Assembly (NCBI GenBank): GCA_038239485.1
Contig: JBBSET010000010.1
Coordinates: 9,901-73,900 of the forward strand
Reading direction: 5' to 3'
Length of the DNA: 64,000 nt
Source of the DNA: DASQEH01 sp038239485
Lineage (GTDB): Bacteria > Actinomycetota > Actinomycetes > Propionibacteriales > Nocardioidaceae
Shown piece by piece: positions 51,677 to 61,048 of this stretch. Every line of letters starts with the position of its first letter. Position 1 is the first letter of the stretch. The notes below the pieces were generated by a model. It was not told the origin of the DNA, ran no database searches, and was given only the letters and a program-made list of their open reading frames with translations. The position numbers and the translations under genes are program-made.

Positions 51677-54409
51677 GTGGCTGACGCACCACACAAGCTC
51701 GTCATCGTGGAGTCGCCCGCCAAGGCGCGCACGATCTCGGGTTTCCTCGGGCGTGGCTATGTGGTGGAGTCGTCGATCGGGCACATCCGGGACCTCCCCA
51801 ACAACGCCAGCGAGGTGCCGGCGAAGTACAAGGGCGAGTCGTGGGGACGCCTCGGCGTCAACGTCGACGACGGGTTCACCCCGATCTACGTCGTCCCCGC
51901 GGACAAGAGGAAGCAGATCACCAAGCTCAAGGCCCTGCTCAAGGGCGCCGACGAGCTCTTCCTCGCGACAGACGAGGACCGTGAGGGCGAGGCGATCGCC
52001 TGGCACCTCCTCGACGAGCTCAAGCCGAAGGTGCCCGTGCACCGGATGGTCTTCCACGAGATCACCCGTGATGCGATAGAGGCGGCCGTCGCCAACCCGA
52101 GGTCGATCAACGACGACCTGGTCGAGGCCCAGGAGGCACGCCGGATCCTGGACCGGCTGTACGGGTACGAAGTGTCGCCGGTGCTGTGGAAGAAAGTGAT
52201 GAGCGGGCTGTCGGCAGGGCGGGTCCAGTCGGTCGCGACCCGGCTCGTCGTCGACCGCGAGCGGGAGCGGATAGCGTTCCGCGCCGCGTCGTACTGGGAC
52301 CTCGAGGCCACCTTCGACGCGGGGGAGTCGAAGACCCCGCGGACATTCCCCGGCAAGCTGTGGAGCGTCGGCGGCCTGCGCGTCGCCCAGGGACGCGACT
52401 TCAGCTCGGTGGGCAGGCTGAAGGACGGCGCCGACGTCGTCCACATCGACGAGGCGCGTGGCGCCGGGCTGGCCGAGTCACTTCGCGAGCAGGCTTTCAG
52501 CGTCAAGTCGGTCGAGGCGAAGCCGTACCGGCGTTCGCCGTACGCACCGTTCCGCACCACGACCCTTCAGCAGGAGGCGTCACGCAAGCTCGGCTACGGG
52601 TCGGCGCGAACCATGCAGGTGGCCCAGCGGCTGTACGAGAACGGCTTCATCACCTATATGCGAACCGACTCCGTCACCTTGTCGGAGGCGGCCGTGACGG
52701 CGGCTCGGCTTCAGGTGGCGGAGCTGTTCGGGCGCGAGTACCTCCCTGACCGCCCCCGGACGTACCAGAGCAAGGTCAAGAACGCCCAAGAGGCGCACGA
52801 GGCGATCAGGCCGGCCGGCGACACGTACCGCACACCCGCGCAGACGGGGCTCAACAGTGACGAGTTCAAGCTGTACGAGCTGATCTGGATGCGTACCGTG
52901 GCGTCGCAGATGAGGGACGCCGAAGGCCGGTCGGTGTCGGTGCGGATAGCGGCCACCTCGCGTGACGGCGAGGCGTGCGAGTTCTCGGCCACCGGTCGGG
53001 TGATCCTGTTCCACGGCTTCCTCAAGGCCTACGTCGAGGGGCGCGACGACCCCGATGCCGAACGCGACGACCGCGAGACCATGCTCCCGGACCTCCACGA
53101 GGGCGAGACGGTGCTGGTGGACTCGCTGGCCTCGGCCGGTCACGAGACCCGCCCCCCGGCGCGCTACACCGAGGCCACCTTGATCCGCGAGCTCGAGGAG
53201 CGGGAGATCGGCAGACCGTCGACCTACGCCGCCATCATCGCGACGATCCTCAACCGTGGCTATGTCTACAAGAAGGGCTCGGCGCTGGTGCCGGCGTGGC
53301 TCGCCTTCGCCGTGGTCAGGCTGCTGGAGCGGCACTTCGCCCGCCTCGTCGACTACAACTTCACCGCCGCCATGGAAGACGTCCTCGACGAGGTGGCGGC
53401 GGGCACCAAGGACTCGACCACCGAGCTGGCGGCGTTCTACTTCGGCAACGGCGACCAGGACGGACTCAAGGCCCTCGTGACCGAGCTCGGTGAGATCGAC
53501 GCCCGCGAGCTGTCGACCTTCGAGCTTGGTGACGATATCGCGCTCAGGGTGGGCCGATACGGCCCGTACGTGGAGGACGCGGCCGGCACCCGCGCGAACG
53601 TCCCCGACGACCTCCCCCCCGACGAGCTGACCCTCGACCATGCCAAGGAGCTGCTCGCCAACCCGGCCGGTGCAGAGCAGGCGCTCGGTGACGACCCCAC
53701 CTCGGGGCGTCCGATCGTGGCGAAGAACGGCCGGTACGGCCCGTACGTCACCGAGGTGCTGGGCGACGACGCGCCCAAGAACGCCAAGCCGAGGACGTCG
53801 TCGCTGTTCAAGACGATGTCGCTCGACACCATCACCCTCGACGGCGCCCTCCAGCTGTTGAGGCTGCCCCGGGTCGTCGGCGTCGACCCGGAGTCCGGCG
53901 AGGAGATCACCGCCCTCAACGGCCGTTACGGCCCGTACCTGAAGAAGGGCACGGACTCGCGGTCGATCGACAGCGAGGAGCGGCTGCTCACGATCACGCT
54001 GCCCGAGGCACTCGCCGTCTACGCCGAGCCGAAGCAGCGGGGGCGGGCGACGGCCGGGCCGCTCCGCGAGCTGGGCGACGATCCGGTGTCCGCCAAGCCG
54101 GTCGTCGTGAGGGACGGCCGCTTCGGGCCTTACGTGAGCGACGGAGAGGTCAACGCGACGCTCCGCAAGGACGACAGCGTCGAGGCGATCACGCTGGAGC
54201 GCGCCGCCGAACTTCTCGCCGACAAGCGCGCCAAGGGCCCGGCGGCGAAGCGGCCGGCAGCACGCAAGACGGCAACGAAGAAGACGACCACGGCGAAGGC
54301 AACAGGCACGAGGGCGACATCGGCCAAGAAGACCGCGGGAGCCAAGGCTTCGACGGCGAAGAAGACGACGAAGAAGACGTCGGCCAAGAAGGCCGCTGCC
54401 CACACCTGA
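51677..54409 (+). CDS. topA: DNA topoisomerase I
   Basis: The 910-residue product has the Toprim domain (HKLVIVESPAKARTISGFLG; LATDEDREGEAIAWHLL with the acidic triad), the catalytic Tyr in FITYMRTDSVTLS (about residue 326) and several C-terminal repeats with RYGPYV. It ends in a long Lys/Ala/Thr-rich tail (about 855-910) as in other actinobacterial TopA proteins, replacing the Zn fingers of E. coli. The tail aids processivity. The GTG at 51677 gives the usual N-terminus; GTG 51662 is a longer option. Confidence 0.95.
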   Translation: MADAPHKLVIVESPAKARTISGFLGRGYVVESSIGHIRDLPNNASEVPAKYKGESWGRLGVNVDDGFTPIYVVPADKRKQITKLKALLKGADELFLATDEDREGEAIAWHLLDELKPKVPVHRMVFHEITRDAIEAAVANPRSINDDLVEAQEARRILDRLYGYEVSPVLWKKVMSGLSAGRVQSVATRLVVDRERERIAFRAASYWDLEATFDAGESKTPRTFPGKLWSVGGLRVAQGRDFSSVGRLKDGADVVHIDEARGAGLAESLREQAFSVKSVEAKPYRRSPYAPFRTTTLQQEASRKLGYGSARTMQVAQRLYENGFITYMRTDSVTLSEAAVTAARLQVAELFGREYLPDRPRTYQSKVKNAQEAHEAIRPAGDTYRTPAQTGLNSDEFKLYELIWMRTVASQMRDAEGRSVSVRIAATSRDGEACEFSATGRVILFHGFLKAYVEGRDDPDAERDDRETMLPDLHEGETVLVDSLASAGHETRPPARYTEATLIRELEEREIGRPSTYAAIIATILNRGYVYKKGSALVPAWLAFAVVRLLERHFARLVDYNFTAAMEDVLDEVAAGTKDSTTELAAFYFGNGDQDGLKALVTELGEIDARELSTFELGDDIALRVGRYGPYVEDAAGTRANVPDDLPPDELTLDHAKELLANPAGAEQALGDDPTSGRPIVAKNGRYGPYVTEVLGDDAPKNAKPRTSSLFKTMSLDTITLDGALQLLRLPRVVGVDPESGEEITALNGRYGPYLKKGTDSRSIDSEERLLTITLPEALAVYAEPKQRGRATAGPLRELGDDPVSAKPVVVRDGRFGPYVSDGEVNATLRKDDSVEAITLERAAELLADKRAKGPAAKRPAARKTATKKTTTAKATGTRATSAKKTAGAKASTAKKTTKKTSAKKAAAHT

Positions 54410-54467
54410 CTCTGGGCGCCACCGGCGGTTGCGTCCTCCGGTCGCCCGAGATGTCTAGGCTTACGGC

Positions 54468-56474
54468 GTGCCCGACCTCTCGATGCCGCGCTCTGCGGGC
54501 AGCGTGCTGCGTATCAGGTCGTTCAGGCGGCTGTGGATCGGGCTCGGGCTGTCGAGCCTCGGCGACTGGCTCGGGCTGCTGGCCCTCACGGCGATGGCGA
54601 GCTCGCTCGTCGGCACCACCTACTCCGACCAGAACTTCGCGATCGCCGGCGTGCTGTTCCTCCGGGTGCTGCCCGCTGTGATCCTGGGACCGCTCGCCGG
54701 CTATGTCGCCGACAGACTCGACCGGCGGTCCACCCTCATCGTCGGGGACCTCCTCCGCGGCGTGGTCTTCGCGTCCATCCCGGTGGTGCACACGCTGACC
54801 TGGGTCTTCGTGGCAACCGTGATCATCGAGGCGATCAGCCTGGTCTGGCTGCCGGCCAAGGACGCCACGATCCCGAACCTGGTGCCACGCGACAAGCTCG
54901 AGTCGGCCAACCAGATCTCGATCGCAACGACGTACGGCTCGGCTCTTCCGGCCGCCGGCCTGTTCATCCTGCTGTCGTTGACGACCAACGCGCTCCATGC
55001 ATCGCTGGGCTGGCTGGACGACCCGGTCCGCCTGGCCCTTTCCTTCAACGCGGCATCGTTCGTGATCTCCGGACTCGTGATCGCCACCCTGCACGACATC
55101 CCCCGCGGCCCCGCGATCGCGCTCGAGGACCGGCACGGCGTCTGGCAGATCATCGCCGAGGGCTGGGCCTACGTGATGGGAACCCCACTCATCCGCGGGT
55201 TGGTCATCGGGATCACCGGGGCCTTCGCCTCGGGCGGGGTCGTCATCGGCCTGGCCCGCGTGTACGTCGAGGACCTCGGCGGCGGCGACCCCGGGTACGG
55301 CCTGCTCTTCGGTGCTGTCTTCGCCGGGCTCGCGCTGGGGATGTGGCGGGGCCCGCGGTTCCTGGTGGCGATGTCGCGGCGCCGGCTCTTCGGGTGTTCG
55401 CTGGTCAGCGCCGGCGTCGTGCTGGCGGCCATCGCGATCATCGCCAACCTGGCAATCGTGACGATCCTCGCGGTAGGGCTCGGCTTCTTCGCCGGCAGCG
55501 CCTGGATCACCGGGTACACGCTCCTCGGGCTCGAGGTGGAGGACGCTCTCCGCGGACGAACCTTCGCCTTCGTCCAGACCCTGATCCGGCTGGCGCTCAC
55601 CCTGGTCCTCGCTGTCGCGCCGCTGCTGGCCGGGGTCATCGGCCGGCACCGCTGGCGTGTCAACGACAGCGCCGTGCTCGACTACAACGGCGCCGCGATC
55701 ACGATCTTCGTCTCGGCCCTCGCCATGATCGCCGTCGGCGTGCTCTCGTACCATCAGATGAACGACCGACCGGGCACGACGATCAGAAGCGAGCTGAAGA
55801 AGTCCTTGCTGCCGAGCAGTGGTGTCTTTGCCGACCTCGGGGTCTTCGTCGCCCTGGAGGGAGGTGAGGGGGCGGGCAAGTCGACTCAGGCCGCCCTGCT
55901 CGAAACCTGGCTGCACGAGGAGGGCTACGTCGTGGTCCGCACCCATGAGCCGGGCGACTCCCTGGTCGGCCGGCAGCTTCGGCAGATCCTGCTCGACCCG
56001 CGGACGGGGGCGCTGGACCACCGTGCCGAGATGCTGCTCTATGCCGCCGACAAGGCCGAGCACCTCGACAAGGTCGTCAAACCTGCTCTCGCCAGTGGCG
56101 CCGTGGTGGTCACCGACCGCTACGTCGACTCCACGCTGGCCTATCAAGGTGCCGGGCGTGACCTGGTTCCGGCCGAGGTCGAGCGGATCGCGCGGTGGGC
56201 GACGGCCGACCTGCGCCCGCACCTCACTGTGCTGCTCGACGTCGATCCGGAGCTCGGGTTGAGCCGGTTCGACGTGCCCGACCGGCTCGAGGCGGAGCCG
56301 CTGGACTTCCACCAGCGAGTGCGGCAGTCCTTCCTGGCGCTGGCCGGCGAGGACCCGGAGCACTATCTCGTCGTCGACGCCCGACTCGAGCGTGACCAGA
56401 TCGCGGCGGCCGTACGCGAGCGCCTCCGGCCGGTGCTGGGCCGGGCGACGCAGCACGCGCGGGCGGACCGGTGA
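54468..56474 (+). CDS. tmk: fused MFS-like membrane protein and thymidylate kinase
   Basis: The 668-residue product has about 12 membrane helices of a major-facilitator-type domain (1-440), then a complete dTMP kinase (about 460-660). The kinase has P-loop FVALEGGEGAGKSTQAALL, the THEPGD motif and DRYVDSTLAYQGAGRDL. It phosphorylates dTMP to dTDP. The same fusion is known in Streptomyces and relatives, so the membrane part may anchor the kinase or link nucleotide transport; its transport role is unproven. The GTG at 54468 is the start. It overlaps holB by four bases. Confidence 0.92.
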   Translation: MPDLSMPRSAGSVLRIRSFRRLWIGLGLSSLGDWLGLLALTAMASSLVGTTYSDQNFAIAGVLFLRVLPAVILGPLAGYVADRLDRRSTLIVGDLLRGVVFASIPVVHTLTWVFVATVIIEAISLVWLPAKDATIPNLVPRDKLESANQISIATTYGSALPAAGLFILLSLTTNALHASLGWLDDPVRLALSFNAASFVISGLVIATLHDIPRGPAIALEDRHGVWQIIAEGWAYVMGTPLIRGLVIGITGAFASGGVVIGLARVYVEDLGGGDPGYGLLFGAVFAGLALGMWRGPRFLVAMSRRRLFGCSLVSAGVVLAAIAIIANLAIVTILAVGLGFFAGSAWITGYTLLGLEVEDALRGRTFAFVQTLIRLALTLVLAVAPLLAGVIGRHRWRVNDSAVLDYNGAAITIFVSALAMIAVGVLSYHQMNDRPGTTIRSELKKSLLPSSGVFADLGVFVALEGGEGAGKSTQAALLETWLHEEGYVVVRTHEPGDSLVGRQLRQILLDPRTGALDHRAEMLLYAADKAEHLDKVVKPALASGAVVVTDRYVDSTLAYQGAGRDLVPAEVERIARWATADLRPHLTVLLDVDPELGLSRFDVPDRLEAEPLDFHQRVRQSFLALAGEDPEHYLVVDARLERDQIAAAVRERLRPVLGRATQHARADR

Positions 56475-57640
56475 CCGTCTGGGGCGACCTGGTCGGCCAG
56501 GACGAGCTCGTCGCGAGGCTCAAGGGGGCGGTCAGCGCCGCGGCGGCGGCGTTGAACGGTGCCGATGGGGCTTCCGGGATGACGCATGCCTGGCTGTTCA
56601 CGGGGCCGCCCGGGTCGGGCCGCTCGAACGCCGCACGCGCCTTCGCGGCCGCTCTGCTCTGCGCCGACGGCGGCTGCGGAGAGTGCCTGTCATGCCGGAC
56701 GGCGCTGGCCGGGTCGCATGCGGACGTCCGGATGGTCGTGACCGAGCAGTCCGTGATCAGCGTCAGTGTTGCCCGCGAGACCGTCCGGCAGGCCGCGCTC
56801 GCACCCGCCGGCTCGCGCTGGCAGGTGATGATCGTCGAGGACGCCGACCGCCTCCACGAGCGGGCGGCGGACGCGCTACTCAAGAGCATCGAGGAGCCGC
56901 CTCCGCGTACGGTCTGGCTGCTTTGTGCCCCCACGATCGAAGACGTCGCGCCGACGATCAGGTCGCGATGCCGGTCCCTGGTGCTGCGGACGCCGCCGAC
57001 AGCCGACGTCGCCGCCTACCTGATCAGGCGCGACGGCGTCGGGGAGTCGATCGCCATGTTCGCTGCCCGGGCCTCCCAAGGCCACATCGGGCGGGCCCGC
57101 GCCCTGGCCACCGACGGCTCCGTGCGCAACCGCCGCCGGGAGGTGCTTCGGGTCCCTGGCCAGCTCGTCGATCTCGGGTCGTGTATGACGTCGGCTGCCA
57201 ACCTGGTCGACGCCGCCACCGAGGATGCGCAGCCGCGGATCCAGTCACTCGACTCCGAGGAGTCCGCCGCCCTCGGCCTGGCGTACGGTGCGGGCACCCG
57301 GGGGGTGAAGGCGACCGGCTACGCCGCGGCCCAGAAGGAGATGGAACGCGGCCAGAAGCAGCGGGCCCGACGGATCATGAGAGACTCGATCGACCGGTCA
57401 CTGCTCGATCTCGCTTCGTACTACCGAGACGTGATGGCCCTCCAGCTTTGTGCACAGGTGGAGCTCATCAACGAAGAGCTGCGCCCGGAAATCGCTACGA
57501 TGGCGCGTGTCACGACGGGCGAGATGTCCGCCCAGCGACTCGACGCCATCTTCGCCGCCCGAGAGGCGCTCGACGGCGAAGTCGCCCCGGTGCTTGCGCT
57601 CGAATCCCTGATGATCTCGCTGAGAGGACCCGCCTCATGA
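56471..57640 (+). CDS. holB: DNA polymerase III delta' subunit
   Basis: The 389-residue product is an AAA+ clamp-loader protein. It has a degenerate P-loop GPPGSGRSNAARAF, a zinc-site-like CADGGCGECLSCRTAL, IVEDADRL, SIEEPPPRTVWLLCAP and the RSRC sensor. The missing P-loop Lys agrees with the role of delta' as a stator that does not hydrolyse ATP. It follows tmk with overlap, the actinobacterial order topA-tmk-holB, and overlaps the next gene (ATGA). Confidence 0.92.
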   Translation: MTVWGDLVGQDELVARLKGAVSAAAAALNGADGASGMTHAWLFTGPPGSGRSNAARAFAAALLCADGGCGECLSCRTALAGSHADVRMVVTEQSVISVSVARETVRQAALAPAGSRWQVMIVEDADRLHERAADALLKSIEEPPPRTVWLLCAPTIEDVAPTIRSRCRSLVLRTPPTADVAAYLIRRDGVGESIAMFAARASQGHIGRARALATDGSVRNRRREVLRVPGQLVDLGSCMTSAANLVDAATEDAQPRIQSLDSEESAALGLAYGAGTRGVKATGYAAAQKEMERGQKQRARRIMRDSIDRSLLDLASYYRDVMALQLCAQVELINEELRPEIATMARVTTGEMSAQRLDAIFAAREALDGEVAPVLALESLMISLRGPAS

Positions 57641-58500
57641 GCAGCTCGGCCGGAGACGGCGGTGGCCCGGTGACGCCGGACCCGGTCGACTCCGCGCCGC
57701 CATATCCGCCGGCTGCGTATCCACCGCCGCCGTACGGTGCCCGGCCGCCGCCGTACGGCCAGGCCCCTGGGTACGGTGCCCAGCCGCCGCCGTACGGCCA
57801 GGCCCCGCCTTACGGCGGTTACCCGCAACAGCCGATGAGCCATCCCGGCGGTGGCTACGGCGGTGGCATGCCGGCCCAACGCGGGTGGAGCGGATTCGCC
57901 ATCGGTGCATTGGTGGCCGGTTGCATCCCGTGGATCGGGATCCTGGCGGCCATCCCGCTGGGCGTCGTGGCACTGGTCAAGATCGGCAAGACCGGGCAGC
58001 GAGGCAAGCCGCTCGCCATCGTCGGGATCGTCATCTCCGCGCTGATCTGGGTCATTACCATCGTCCTCATCGTGGTCGTCGCGACCAACACCGCCGGCCG
58101 CGACGCGAGCGGGAGGATCACCAAAGCGGGGCGGATCGACTTCTCCGGCATCCGAGCGGGCGACTGCGTGCAGATCGACGGGCTCGCTTCCGGCCAGTCG
58201 GTCGGCGCCTTCGACCTCCAAGGCGTGCCTTGCTCCCACAGCCACAATGCCGAGTCCGTGGGCAACGTCGCGCTGAGTAGCGACACCTACCCCGGCTTCG
58301 ACACGGTGACGCGGGAGGCGAAGCAGGCCTGCGCGAGTCTCGCGAAGGCCTACATCGACCCGAGCATGGCGGCGGGGTTGGTTCCCTACCTGTTCGCTCC
58401 CAACGAGAGCCTTTGGAACTCCGACAATGCAACCCATCACGTGGTGTGCTTCGTTGTCCGTTCGGACTACTCGAGTCGCAGTGGCTCTGTTGCCAAGTAG
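57637..58500 (+). CDS. DUF4190/septum-formation-domain membrane protein
   Basis: The 287-residue product has a Pro/Gly/Tyr-rich N-terminus with repeats of PPPYGQAPxYG. Two membrane helices of the DUF4190 type follow (FAIGALVAGCIPWIGILAAIPLGVVALV and LAIVGIVISALIWVITIVLIVVV). The extracytoplasmic domain contains IRAGDCVQIDG, VPCSHSHNAE and a conserved Cys near the end, as in septum-formation proteins. The Tyr/Pro-rich tail could be phosphorylated or bind other proteins. It overlaps holB and is thus probably cotranscribed. Confidence 0.78.
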   Translation: MSSSAGDGGGPVTPDPVDSAPPYPPAAYPPPPYGARPPPYGQAPGYGAQPPPYGQAPPYGGYPQQPMSHPGGGYGGGMPAQRGWSGFAIGALVAGCIPWIGILAAIPLGVVALVKIGKTGQRGKPLAIVGIVISALIWVITIVLIVVVATNTAGRDASGRITKAGRIDFSGIRAGDCVQIDGLASGQSVGAFDLQGVPCSHSHNAESVGNVALSSDTYPGFDTVTREAKQACASLAKAYIDPSMAAGLVPYLFAPNESLWNSDNATHHVVCFVVRSDYSSRSGSVAK

Positions 58501-58523
58501 CCAGCGGCCCTCTCCGCGCCGCG

Positions 58524-58590
58524 ACCGACAACGCCACCCACCGACAGCTCAGATATCCACCGACAACGCCACTCACCGACAGCTCAGACA
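58524..58590. repeat. two imperfect 35-bp tandem repeats in the leader of the TAP-like gene
   Basis: ACCGACAACGCCAC and CACCGACAGCTCAGA occur at 58524-58553 and again 35 bp later with two mismatches. The repeats fill the gap between the DUF4190 and peptidase genes and could be a regulator-binding or RNA feature. Two copies only. Confidence 0.7.
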
Positions 58591-58599
58591 GGCAACCTC

Positions 58600-60213
58600 A
58601 TGAGGAGACGCACCGGCGTCGTTGCGACGGCCGCTGTCGTATGCGCTGTGCTGCTGGCGTCTTGTTCGTCGGCAGCCGACGTCGCCAACAGCCCGCCCGG
58701 CCCAGCGGCGACCCCCTCGTTGCCCAGCTCTTCGGCGCCTCCCGGGCCCCGACCACCGGCCACCGGGTCGACGAGTTCGTCGGGCAGCCTTCCGGACGCA
58801 TTCGGGCCGGGACCGACCGGCCACGGTCTCAGCCGGTTCTACGACCAAAAGGTCACGTGGACGAGCTGCGGCAGCGGATTCACCTGCGGCTCCTTCTGGG
58901 TCCCGCTCGACTACGACAAGCCCAACGGCCCGGCGATCACCATCAAGGCGAAGATGAATCCCGCCGACGACCAGTCCACCAAGCTCGGGTCGTTGTTCAT
59001 CGACCCCGGCGGCCCGGGCGTCTCAGGCGTCGACTACGTCGGGCAGGCTCACTACGATCAGCCCTTGACCAACGCCTACGACATCATCGGGTTCGATCCC
59101 CGCGGCGTAGGCAGCAGCACGGCCGTCAACTGCGTCAGCGACTCCCAGCTGGACGCCTACGTCGCGTCGGACCCCGAGCCACAGACCCCTGCTGAGGTGA
59201 CGCAGCTCCAAAAGATATGGTCGGCGTTCACCGCCGGTTGCGTGGCGAACTCCGGTCCGCTCCTCCAGCACGTCTCGACCGTGGAGGTCGCACGCGACCT
59301 CGACGTCATGCGAGCCGTCGTGGGTGACAAGAAGCTGAACTACTTCGGCGCCTCCTACGGCACATACATCGGCGCGAACTATGCCGCCCTGTTCCCCGAA
59401 CACGTGGGCCGGATGGTGCTCGACGGGGCCGTGGACCCGCTTGCGAAGCCCCATCAGACGGACCTTAACGTCGCGGCCGGGTTCGAGACAGCGCTGACGG
59501 CCTACCTCGGCTACTGCGTCGACCAGGGCGACTGCCCGCTCGGTGACAGCGTGTCTGCCGCTCGGCAGTCCGTCATCGACCTGCTCAACAAGGTCGGGTC
59601 CGCCCCCATGCAGACCTCAACGCCCGGTCGCGACCTGACGCAAGGACTGGCCTTCTACGGCATCGTCCTTCCGCTGTACAGCCGCAGTTTCTGGCCGTAC
59701 CTGACGCAGGCCTTCCAGCAGACGGACAACAACGACGGCTCCCTGATGCTCGCGCTTGCCGACTCGTACACCGGTCGTCAGCCGGACGGCTCGTACTCCT
59801 CGAACGAGCTCGAGGCGCAGGTCGCAGTCAACTGTCTCGACAACCCTGAGCACGAGTCGGTCGCGCAGATCGAGGCGGATGGGGCCCAGTTCGACAAGGT
59901 GTCGCCCGTCTTCGGCCCGGTTGCGGCCTGGTTCCCGTACAGCTGCTCCAACTGGCCGGTCAAGCGGATCCAGCCTCAGCCTGACTACGCTGCCAAAGGT
60001 GCGCCGCCGATCGTCGTCGTTGGAACGACGCGGGACCCGGCCACGCCGTACGAGCAGGCCGTCAACCTCGCGAAGGAGCTCGACTCGGGAGTGCTGCTGA
60101 GCCGCAACGGTGACGGACACACCGCTTACGACTCGGGGAACTCGTGCATCGACGATGCGATCGACTCCTTCCTGGCTGACGGAACCGTTCCGGCGAACCA
60201 CACGATGTGCTGA
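58600..60213 (+). CDS. secreted alpha/beta hydrolase lipoprotein, tripeptidyl-aminopeptidase-like
   Basis: The 537-residue product has a lipoprotein signal peptide with lipobox LLASC, a Ser/Pro-rich linker and a hydrolase core. The core has FIDPGGPGVSGVDY (oxyanion hole), GFDPRGVGSS, nucleophile Ser252 in YFGASYGTYIG, Asp in TRDPATPYEQA and His in DGHTAY, with the TAP-like C-terminal domain. Relatives cleave tripeptides from exported proteins or hydrolyse esters. It lies just upstream of tRNA-Thr, a place held by a similar gene in Streptomyces. Confidence 0.88.
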   Translation: MRRRTGVVATAAVVCAVLLASCSSAADVANSPPGPAATPSLPSSSAPPGPRPPATGSTSSSGSLPDAFGPGPTGHGLSRFYDQKVTWTSCGSGFTCGSFWVPLDYDKPNGPAITIKAKMNPADDQSTKLGSLFIDPGGPGVSGVDYVGQAHYDQPLTNAYDIIGFDPRGVGSSTAVNCVSDSQLDAYVASDPEPQTPAEVTQLQKIWSAFTAGCVANSGPLLQHVSTVEVARDLDVMRAVVGDKKLNYFGASYGTYIGANYAALFPEHVGRMVLDGAVDPLAKPHQTDLNVAAGFETALTAYLGYCVDQGDCPLGDSVSAARQSVIDLLNKVGSAPMQTSTPGRDLTQGLAFYGIVLPLYSRSFWPYLTQAFQQTDNNDGSLMLALADSYTGRQPDGSYSSNELEAQVAVNCLDNPEHESVAQIEADGAQFDKVSPVFGPVAAWFPYSCSNWPVKRIQPQPDYAAKGAPPIVVVGTTRDPATPYEQAVNLAKELDSGVLLSRNGDGHTAYDSGNSCIDDAIDSFLADGTVPANHTMC

Positions 60214-60272
60214 CCGACGGGAGCCGAGCCCCATGAGTAGCGCCGAAGCCGGTCCTCCTCGGACCGAGGCAG

Positions 60273-60520
60273 GAGGTCCGCCGGGTCCTGCCGAACCGCG
60301 ACCGGCGGATGATCGAGGCCTGGTGCTTCGTCGACCACTACGGTCCGCAGGAGATAGCTGCCGGGCAGGCATGCGGGTGCCTCCGAATCCCCATACCGCG
60401 TTGCAGACGGTGAGCTGGCTGGCGGGTGGGACCGCGTGGGCACTGTCGAGCCCGGGGCGCCGATGCCTAACGCTCGCCGGCGGGCTCGCGGACCGCACGG
60501 GTCGCGGCCGAGCGGACTGA
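60273..60520 (+). pseudogene. pirin-family gene remnant with several frameshifts
   Basis: Translated in pieces the DNA gives EVRRVLPNRDRRMIEAWCF and VDHYGPQEIA, then in a second frame GMRVPPNPHTALQTVSWL, then in a third frame DRVGTVEPGAP followed by a decayed stretch. These are consecutive blocks of the N-terminal pirin cupin, including the HPHTGLQTV-like metal-ligand segment (Asn replaces the first His). At least two frame changes are needed within 150 bp and the C-terminal half is missing. The rest of the 371-bp gap before tRNA-Thr holds nothing else. Confidence 0.72.
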
Positions 60521-60584
60521 TTTGGGCGGCGAGCCGGGCGCTTGGTAACCTCTCCCGTCGGTCCAGCACGATGACGGGGACTGC

Positions 60585-60660
60585 GCCGCCTTAGCTCAGT
60601 CGGTAGAGCGTCTCACTCGTAATGAGAAGGTCATCGGTTCGATTCCGATAGGCGGCTCCA
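60585..60660 (+). tRNA. tRNA-Thr (anticodon CGT)
   Basis: The 76-nt sequence has acceptor GCCGCCT/AGGCGGC with discriminator T and encoded CCA, D arm GCTC-AGTCGGTAGA-GC, anticodon stem TCTCA/TGAGA with loop CTCGTAA, and T arm GGTTCGATTCC. The anticodon CGT reads threonine ACG. Transcribed toward the toxin-antitoxin genes. Confidence 0.96.
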
Positions 60661-60802
60661 TCTGGATTGCCACCCTGACCTGCGCAGACGTCGCCGTACC
60701 CAGTGGTTGGGGTGACCGTCCTCACCGAATGTCCCCCGGATCTGAGCCGTGCTCACAGTTGTGAGCCGGTCACCAGCGGCCGCGGGCCGTAGACTCACCC
60801 CC

Positions 60803-61048
60803 ATGTCGCTGAGCGAATCGGAGTTCTATGAGGCCGGGATGTCCCTGCCTCCTGACGTGCGCAAGCACGTCGCTCGTCGGCTACTCGAATCAGTCGACTC
60901 GGGGGAGGCCTTCGACCTGGCGGCCGACTCGTGGCTGCACACCGAGGCCGCTGCCGCCTACGACGCCTTAAAGGCCGACCCGTCCCGCGCGATCCCTGCC
61001 GAGGACGTTCGTGCCGAGTTCGAAGCGAAGTGGGCCGCCCGTACGTGA
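60803..61048 (+). CDS. addiction-module antitoxin (Unstab_antitox-like)
   Basis: The 81-residue product follows the putative addiction-module component family: a central LPPDVRKHVARRLLESVDSGE stretch corresponding to the LP-E-R-LA-LL-SLD signature, and a C-terminal helical IPAEDVRAEFEAKW. These proteins bind and neutralise a RelE/ParE toxin encoded next door. The ATG at 60803 is preferred to a GTG at 60749. The stop overlaps the toxin start (GTGA), so the two are translationally coupled. Confidence 0.78.
   Translation: MSLSESEFYEAGMSLPPDVRKHVARRLLESVDSGEAFDLAADSWLHTEAAAAYDALKADPSRAIPAEDVRAEFEAKWAART

Noticed and set aside
54189..56456. A 755-codon minus-strand open frame antisense to tmk
   Set aside because: Acidic, repetitive translation without domains; the MFS and kinase motifs are on the plus strand.
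58524..58590. CRISPR-like repeats
   Set aside because: Only two copies, no unique spacers between them and no cas genes in the window.
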